Below are positions 45,042 through 49,893 of a DNA stretch of 49,893 nucleotides, piece after piece; the first letter of the stretch is position 1, and each line of letters opens with the position of its first letter. The stretch is from contig JAHDQS010000025.1 in NCBI GenBank assembly GCA_018433675.1, positions 1 to 49,893 of the forward strand, written 5' to 3'. The notes under the pieces are model-generated. The model worked only from the letters and a program-made list of their open reading frames with translations, had not been told where the DNA came from and searched no databases. The translations under genes and the position numbers were made by a program. This stretch comes from Clostridia bacterium. GTDB taxonomy: Bacteria > Bacillota > Peptococcia > DRI-13 > SM3-B62.

Positions 45042-46337
45042 TCACTTATTCCTTTTCATATAGTATTCGTTTCCACAGCCTTTCATATATAAAAGAACGT
45101 CTTCAATGTCATTAACGAAAAGAGCTCCCTTTTCTTTCATTTGTTCCAATAGTACTGTTGCCTTACCGCCGGTAAAATCTTTGTCCTCTCCGTGTTCCCC
45201 CAGCACTATCCCCGGCACACCCTGAGCAACAGCTTCCAGCATGGCCTCTAAGTTGCGAATGTTCCCTTCTCCAAAAGGAATCGGAGGTAAAACAACATAT
45301 TTTGCTTCCTTCATAACCCTCATATGTTCTTCATAAACTTTAGCGTTGATTTCGGAAAAAGGCGGGTTTTCGATCACCGGGAAACCTAAAAAACGTGCAA
45401 AATGACTGCCGCTGTCCTCATTACTGACAGGCCCCAGGGATAAGGAATAACCTTTTTCCCACAGGGCTTCTAAAACAGGCAAAGCCTCACTGCCACCACC
45501 TATTACGTGGACCCTTTCGTTCTTGCCCTCTTTGCCCGCATTCTCCGTACTCATGCTCTCTTTACTCACACTTACCTGCAGGCGTCCGTGAAGAGGATGA
45601 CGAAATACTTGAGCCGGCACTCCATAAGAAGTTAAAATGTTTCTCTTGGTTAGAACTTCTTCACCCCTGCCGACGGCAAGGATTTTACCTCCGGATAATA
45701 AAATGAAGCGTTGAAAAAAAAGGGCAGCCAGGTTTAAATCATGGATTGCCGCTATGATGGTTACACCTTTTTCCCGATTAAGTCTTAAAACTACCTCTAA
45801 TAATTCCCACTGATACCCGATATCCAGATTTGCGGTAGGCTCATCCAAAAGGAGCAGTTCAGGTTCCTGGCATAAAGCCCTGGCAAAAACCATCCGCTGC
45901 CTTTCCCCGCCGCTTAAGGTTGCGGCCGATCGATGCCTCAAGGACAAAATTCCCGTTGTTTCCATGGCGTTACGAACAATTTCTTCATCGCTTTTTTCAT
46001 TCTTACGCAAGCCTTTGCGGTATGGGAACCTACCCATTTGGACAACCTCTTCCACGGTAAAATCGAAATCCACACCGGTATCCTGGGGAACTACCGCCAA
46101 TTGACGGGCAATCTCCCCGGAAGTCAGACTGCCTGCTTCCCGCCCGTTAAGAAAGACCGAGCCTCCCTTCGGCTCTAAAATCCCACTGATACAACGCAAG
46201 AGGCTTGATTTTCCCGCTCCGTTAGGCCCCAAAAGGGCTACCATCTCCCCTTTTTGCAGTTCAAAATTTATTCCGTCCAGGATAGGAACCGAATCGTATT
46301 CCAAAGTCAGTCCAAGAACATTTAAGTTTAAACTCAT
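45042..46337 (-). CDS. Corrinoid/iron-complex ABC transporter ATPase with C-terminal extension
   Basis: A 431-residue protein. Residues about 1-265 are an ATPase of the FhuC/BtuD type: Walker A GPNGAGKSS, signature LSGGERQRMVFARALCQ, Walker B LLLLDEPTANLD, H-loop IIAAIHDLN. Residues about 275-431 form an extra domain (VHVIGGGSEALPVLEALWEKGYSLSLGPVSNEDSG..., later YVVLPPIPFGEGNIRNLEAMLEAVAQGVPGIVLGE) that looks Rossmann-like with an initial GGGSE loop. I cannot name it; it may bind a nucleotide or corrinoid. The gene overlaps nothing but ends 6 bases from the convergent exporter gene. The substrate (cobalamin, haem or siderophore) is not fixed by the sequence. Confidence 0.9.
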   Translation of the reverse strand: MSLNLNVLGLTLEYDSVPILDGINFELQKGEMVALLGPNGAGKSSLLRCISGILEPKGGSVFLNGREAGSLTSGEIARQLAVVPQDTGVDFDFTVEEVVQMGRFPYRKGLRKNEKSDEEIVRNAMETTGILSLRHRSAATLSGGERQRMVFARALCQEPELLLLDEPTANLDIGYQWELLEVVLRLNREKGVTIIAAIHDLNLAALFFQRFILLSGGKILAVGRGEEVLTKRNILTSYGVPAQVFRHPLHGRLQVSVSKESMSTENAGKEGKNERVHVIGGGSEALPVLEALWEKGYSLSLGPVSNEDSGSHFARFLGFPVIENPPFSEINAKVYEEHMRVMKEAKYVVLPPIPFGEGNIRNLEAMLEAVAQGVPGIVLGEHGEDKDFTGGKATVLLEQMKEKGALFVNDIEDVLLYMKGCGNEYYMKRNK

Positions 46338-46356
46338 TTATGCCTCCTAGCTATCT

Positions 46357-47448
46357 CTAGCTGCTGCTGCTGTTAAAATATCGCAGCTTTTTTCTTTTCT
46401 TGAGAAGATAAATGAACATGGGAGCTCCAACCATTGCTGTGATGATCCCCACCGGAAGCTCTGCCGGAGCTATAATGTTACGTGCCACAGTATCGGCAAT
46501 TATGAGGAGGCTCGCTCCCAAAAGGGCCGAGGCAGGTAATAAAATGCGGTGGTCAGGCCCTATTGCCAACCGTATAAAGTGGGGAACCACCAATCCGACA
46601 AAACCTATAATACCGCTGGTGGAAACCGCTGCCGCCACAAGAAGAGAAGCTGCCGCTAACAGTATTTTTTTGACCCTTTCCGTATCGACTCCTAAATGAC
46701 GGGCTGTCTCCTCCCCCAATAGCAAGACGTTCAACTCCCCGGCATAATGATAAATACAGGCAAAACCTACTATAACATAAGGAAGCATAGCCGTTATCCT
46801 CGACCAGGTGGCACCTCCGACTCCCCCCATCATCCAAAATACCACCTGGTGCAATTTCTCTCCGGAAAAATATGTGAGCAGGGAGACCAGGGCTGAAAGA
46901 AAAGCGCTGACGGCAATCCCTGCCAAAAGCAAGGTCATAACGGGTACAGCTTTTCCTACCCGGGATATATAGTAAACCAAGGTAATCGTTAAAATCCCTC
47001 CGGCGAAGGCAAAGAGGGGCACTGCCGTGAAACCGGCGAAAAAAAGCGCTCCACCCGTCAACATTGCCAATACAGCTCCCAAGGCAGCCCCCGAAGAAAC
47101 CCCCAGGACATAAGGATCAGCCATGGGGTTTCGAAACAGGCCTTGAAAGACAGCCCCCGCCACAGCTAATGAGGCTCCCACAACAGCAGCCTGCACAACT
47201 CTGGGAAGGCGCAGACTAATGATGATACCGCGCTGGATATCCGGAGTATCAATACCCTTGAACAAATTAGCGAGAAACGGTAAGGGGGAAAGCAAAGCAT
47301 CCAGGACCGACTTAAAAGAAATCGAAGCAGCCCCCAGTACAACTGCTGCCATAATTGATATAAACAGCAACAGCACCAGGGATATTATTAAAACGCTCTT
47401 TTTTAACCGCGTAGATTTATGATAATCATGCTGCCCTTTTATCGGCAC
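46357..47448 (-). CDS. Corrinoid/iron-complex ABC transporter permease (FecCD/BtuC family)
   Basis: A permease of about 363 residues with ten or so helices; family runs include LRLPRVVQAAVVGASLAVAGAVFQGLFRNPMADPYVLGVSSGAALGAVLA and GIIGFVGLVVPHFIRLAIGPDHRILLPASALLGASLLIIADTVAR. The start is uncertain: the frame extends to an ATG at 47526, which would overlap the upstream gene by 50 bases, so I prefer the GTG at 47448, about 11 bases after AAGGGAG (a GTG at 47457 is also possible). It lies between the binding protein and the ATPase and forms the pore with it. Confidence 0.9.
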   Translation of the reverse strand: MPIKGQHDYHKSTRLKKSVLIISLVLLLFISIMAAVVLGAASISFKSVLDALLSPLPFLANLFKGIDTPDIQRGIIISLRLPRVVQAAVVGASLAVAGAVFQGLFRNPMADPYVLGVSSGAALGAVLAMLTGGALFFAGFTAVPLFAFAGGILTITLVYYISRVGKAVPVMTLLLAGIAVSAFLSALVSLLTYFSGEKLHQVVFWMMGGVGGATWSRITAMLPYVIVGFACIYHYAGELNVLLLGEETARHLGVDTERVKKILLAAASLLVAAAVSTSGIIGFVGLVVPHFIRLAIGPDHRILLPASALLGASLLIIADTVARNIIAPAELPVGIITAMVGAPMFIYLLKKRKKLRYFNSSSS

Positions 47449-47476
47449 CTTTGCCACAACTCCCTTACACAATCCC

Positions 47477-48406
47477 TTATTGAAATAATTCCGGATAGAA
47501 TATGGCGGCCAAATCCTCAACCGCATCTATCAGACGAGGTCCGGGACGTGATATTGAATCGGAGGAAATACCGAAAAGTGCATTTTCCTTTACTGCTGTT
47601 ATTTCGCTCCATAAAGGCCTGTCCTTCAATAAATCAATCCCAAAAGCTTCAGACCCGTGAGTATCAGGGAAAATGATAACCTGAGGATCCCTTTCTATCA
47701 ATACTTCATTACTTATTTTTGGATAACTCTCATTAACATCGGCAAAAATGTTTTTTCCTCCGGCTGCTGAAATAACTTCATTGATAAGTGATGCCCCGCC
47801 GGCAGTCATTAAAGGATCCGAATACACTTCATAATATACTCTGACCCTGTCCTTGTCAGGAACAGAAGCAACTTTGTCCTGTACTGTATCTAATCTATTC
47901 TTTATACCGGATATCACATCTTCCGCTTCTTTACTTTTCCCTGTAGCCTCGGCCACCAGTTCCATGGCCTCAAAAGCATCTTCAATTGACTCAGGGACCA
48001 GCATTATCACAGGGATCCCCATCTCTTCAAATTTTACTATCAGTTCTTCATGCTTATTACCTGCCAACACTAAATCCGGTTCTAGAATTACTATCTTTTC
48101 TATATTAGGGCTGGAGAAACCCCCTATCTTATCTTTTGCTAAAGCTTCTTCGGGATAATTGCAGTAATCGGTAACCCCTACAATATTGTTTCCTAATCCG
48201 ATCGCATAAGCAATCTCCGTATTGCTAGGGGAAAGAGAGATGATTCTTTCCGGAACAGAGGGGATAATGACCTCTCTTCCCAACTGGTCAATAACCGTCG
48301 CAAAGCTTTCATCATTCATTGTATTTGTATCCCCACAACCGACAGCAAACATTAATACTGCTCCTAATACTGTAACAAAAAGCAACCTGTGAAATATTCT
48401 TTTCAT
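47477..48406 (-). CDS. Corrinoid/iron-complex ABC transporter substrate-binding lipoprotein (BtuF-like)
   Basis: A 309-residue receptor with a lipoprotein signal peptide (MKRIFHRLLFVTVLGAVLMFAVGC, lipid Cys24). The mature part is a type III solute-binding fold: VIDQLGREVIIPSVPERIISLSPSNTEIAYAIGLGNNIVGVTDYCNYPEEA, with NIEKIVILEPDLVLAG. The run FSSPNIEKI and SLSPSNTE are common to BtuF/FecB-type receptors. It is the first gene of the leftward operon; I saw no cobalamin riboswitch upstream, which leaves the ligand open between cobalamin and an iron complex. Confidence 0.92.
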   Translation of the reverse strand: MKRIFHRLLFVTVLGAVLMFAVGCGDTNTMNDESFATVIDQLGREVIIPSVPERIISLSPSNTEIAYAIGLGNNIVGVTDYCNYPEEALAKDKIGGFSSPNIEKIVILEPDLVLAGNKHEELIVKFEEMGIPVIMLVPESIEDAFEAMELVAEATGKSKEAEDVISGIKNRLDTVQDKVASVPDKDRVRVYYEVYSDPLMTAGGASLINEVISAAGGKNIFADVNESYPKISNEVLIERDPQVIIFPDTHGSEAFGIDLLKDRPLWSEITAVKENALFGISSDSISRPGPRLIDAVEDLAAIFYPELFQ

Positions 48407-48651
48407 ACCTTGTATGCCCCCTTAGGCAAGTGTTTTAACGATTCCAATAGTATCATAGAAGACATCAACAGACAATAATAATGATCACTTGACTGTGATT
48501 ACTCGACTATTTCCATTATTTTTTTGAACAATTTATAAGATGTTCATGTTATTGACACATTTATCGTGTATAATGAGAAAAGTAATTTCTAGGTTGGGCA
48601 AATACATCTCAGCTTGTTGAAATAAATAATTAAATCTATGGAGGTTGCAAA
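48407..48651. other. Divergent intergenic region
   Basis: Between the BtuF-like and PPIase-like genes. A -10 element TATAAT at 48569-48574 (about 78 bases before the PPIase start) is the clearest signal; TTGACA at 48552-48557 is only 11 bases before it, too close to be its -35 element. No cobalamin riboswitch box was recognised on either strand. Confidence 0.4.
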
Positions 48652-49740
48652 ATGAAAAAAATTAAGACAATTCTATCGCTCATTCTCGTCATTTCCTTTG
48701 CGCTATTCGCTTGTATCGGTTGTGCCGAGACCGAGACTAAGGAATTCACTTACAGTGACGGTATTGACGAAAACGGCTTCTGGAAGGACATTACAGCTAT
48801 TGATAATGTCGAATTGTGTGAATATAAGGGAATGACCATTCCCCAAGATGTTCACGAGATTTCGGATGAAGCTGTAGAAACAGAGATTGACGGTATTTTA
48901 GCCAATTTCTCATATGAGAACCAAATAACAGACCGCGTTGTCGCTGACGGTGATACAGTCAACATCGACTATGTCGGCAGTATAGACGGTGTGAATTTTG
49001 AAGGAGGCAGTACCGACGGCCAAGGCGCAAATGTTACCATCGGCGTCACGAACTATATAGACGACTTCTTAGCACAGCTTATCGGACACAGTCCCGGAGA
49101 ATCATTTGATATTGAAGTGACATTCCCTGAAGACTATGGCAAAGAAGAACTCAACGGCAAGGATGCTGTGTTCGCAGTAACGTTGAATTACATTGTTGAG
49201 AATGTCACACCCGAATTGACCGACGATTTTGTTGTTAATAACTTCTCATCGCGTTTTGATTTCAAAACTGTCGCCGGAATGAAGGAATATGTTAAGGATA
49301 ACATGCAACACGAAGCCATTGCATATTATGTGCAGGATTACATTTTTGAAAATACGACTATTAATTCCCTTCCCGATGATCTTGTAAAATATCAGGAAAA
49401 TTTGATGGTTAAATACTATAAAAGTAATGCTGAAAATTACGGCGTGGAGTTTGAGGAATTTTTAAATACCTACATGGGAGTCTCAACCACTGAAGAACTG
49501 CTGGAAGCAAACCATGATAATAACAAGAAAAATGCCGAATATTATCTTATCCTCCAAGCGATTGCCGAGGATGCCGATATTTCAGTGACCGACGAGGACT
49601 TGACAGCTTACTTTACAGAGTACTTCGGAACAGAGGATCATTCGGAATTCGAGGAAACTTACGGTATACCATACCTTAAGTTAACCTCACTCCATCAGTC
49701 GGTTCTGGATTACGTTGTAGACAACAGCGTTATGGAATAA
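48652..49740 (+). CDS. Trigger-factor-like FKBP-type peptidyl-prolyl isomerase lipoprotein
   Basis: A 362-residue lipoprotein: signal peptide MKKIKTILSLILVISFALFACIGC with lipid Cys24. The segment about 95-185 (VVADGDTVNIDYVGSIDGVNFEGGSTDGQ...IDDFLAQLIGHSPGESFDIEVTFPEDYGKEELNGKDAVFAVTLNYI) is an FKBP-type isomerase domain most like that of trigger factor. The remainder is a helical C-terminal region with the trigger-factor-like PELTDDFV segment. The ribosome-binding loop of trigger factor is absent, being replaced by the signal peptide. It probably folds secreted proteins outside the membrane. AGGAGG-like GGAGG lies 8 bases before the ATG. A group II intron end lies about 15 bases after the stop codon. 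Confidence 0.92.
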   Translation: MKKIKTILSLILVISFALFACIGCAETETKEFTYSDGIDENGFWKDITAIDNVELCEYKGMTIPQDVHEISDEAVETEIDGILANFSYENQITDRVVADGDTVNIDYVGSIDGVNFEGGSTDGQGANVTIGVTNYIDDFLAQLIGHSPGESFDIEVTFPEDYGKEELNGKDAVFAVTLNYIVENVTPELTDDFVVNNFSSRFDFKTVAGMKEYVKDNMQHEAIAYYVQDYIFENTTINSLPDDLVKYQENLMVKYYKSNAENYGVEFEEFLNTYMGVSTTEELLEANHDNNKKNAEYYLILQAIAEDADISVTDEDLTAYFTEYFGTEDHSEFEETYGIPYLKLTSLHQSVLDYVVDNSVME

Positions 49741-49754
49741 GAATCCGCATAGAA

Positions 49755-49893
49755 ATCGGGTAGGAGGCTACCCATTACTTGAGTAGCCGACCTCCCACAG
49801 AACCGCACGTACCGTTCGGTATACGGCTCCTCCCAAGTTTACACACGAACAGACTCGTAGTAATCGAGAAAATCAAAATATCCAGCCTTCTTA
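49755..49893 (-). mobile_element. Group II intron, 3' part (partial, cut by window end)
   Basis: On the minus strand the tail of the intron-encoded protein is followed by domain V (49800-49829) with the GAGCCG...CGGTTC pattern: AGC catalytic triad and the bulged CG before GTGCGGTTC. Domain VI follows (about 49757-49797), with a GGCTAC/GTAGCC stem and a TCCTACCC-GAT 3' end; the predicted intron end is at 49755. The distal stem of domain V is short (30 bases rather than the commoner 34). The 5' part is outside the window, and it points toward the PPIase gene. Confidence 0.85.
49839..49893 (-). CDS. Group II intron reverse transcriptase/maturase (C-terminal end, partial)
   Basis: On the minus strand the frame reads KKAGYFDFLDYYESVRV and then TAA (stop at 49839-49841), a typical C-terminal end of an intron-encoded protein located just upstream of domain V. 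Only 17 codons are inside the window and the rest lies beyond position 49893. The call rests mainly on the intron RNA features that follow it by 10 bases; the peptide alone would not identify it. Confidence 0.7.
   Translation of the reverse strand, partial: KKAGYFDFLDYYESVRV

Noticed and set aside
48552-48574. TTGACA and TATAAT as a promoter pair before the isomerase gene
   Set aside because: The spacer is only 11 bases, too short for a sigma-A promoter; only the -10 is kept as a possibility.
48407-48651. Cobalamin riboswitch upstream of the BtuF-like gene
   Set aside because: No recognisable B12 box or matching structure was seen within the short upstream interval.

Overview
The window looks like a chromosomal segment of a strictly anaerobic, low-to-mid GC member of the Firmicutes (class Clostridia; a Peptococcaceae or Desulfitobacteriaceae-like organism is my guess, not shown). 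The reasons are a rubredoxin/flavodiiron protein pair, a bacterial V-type ATPase in the Enterococcus-type gene order, ADP-forming acyl-CoA synthetase subunits, strong AGGAGG ribosome binding sites and typical Firmicutes lipoproteins and regulators. I saw no rRNA, tRNA or CRISPR array.

Layout. 0.1-1.5 kb: rubredoxin and FprA-type flavodiiron protein (oxygen/NO detoxification), closed by a bidirectional terminator. 1.6-4.3 kb: AEC-family permease, hotdog thioesterase, alanine dehydrogenase. 4.3-10.2 kb: a leftward operon of a beta-keto acid cleavage enzyme (BKACE), the two subunits of an ADP-forming acyl-CoA synthetase, an AtoE-type short-chain fatty acid transporter and an M20 deacylase. It is preceded by a textbook sigma-54 promoter and, upstream of that, by the gene of a sigma-54 activator (PAS-AAA+-Fis). 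Together these look like a dedicated, ATP-yielding keto-acid catabolic module of unknown substrate. 12.3-12.9 kb: a small toxin-antitoxin-like pair whose antitoxin seems to join a Phd/YefM-like N-terminus to a HicB-like C-terminus, next to a HicA-like toxin, with a perfect 19-bp-arm palindrome in front.

13.3-23.1 kb: a catabolic island around a LysR regulator: SDR dehydrogenase, RraA-family aldolase, homocitrate/isopropylmalate synthase-like enzyme, carboxymuconolactone decarboxylase-like protein, amidohydrolase, MmgE/PrpD protein and a tripartite tricarboxylate transporter (TctC divergent from TctBA). The island is flanked by two partial copies of the same regulator plus radical-SAM (SplB-like) gene block. 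On the left the regulator is intact and the radical-SAM gene is a remnant; on the right the reverse holds. 24.6-25.9 kb: an AlbA/RecG-like ATP-binding regulator with an obvious operator and promoter.

26.0-34.7 kb: a nine-gene V-type ATPase operon (ntpF-I-K-E-C-G-A-B-D) whose c-ring protein carries the residues of the Enterococcus hirae sodium site. 35.3-40.2 kb: a branched-chain amino acid type ABC importer (livJ-livH-livM-livG-livF) with a terminator-like hairpin after livJ. 40.5-45.0 kb: a DUF368 membrane protein and a heterodimeric ABC exporter with one degenerate ATP site. 45.0-48.4 kb: a corrinoid/iron-complex ABC importer whose ATPase has a roughly 150-residue C-terminal extension. 48.7-49.7 kb: a trigger-factor-like peptidyl-prolyl isomerase lipoprotein. 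The last 140 bases are the 3' end of a group II intron on the minus strand (tail of its reverse transcriptase, domains V and VI).
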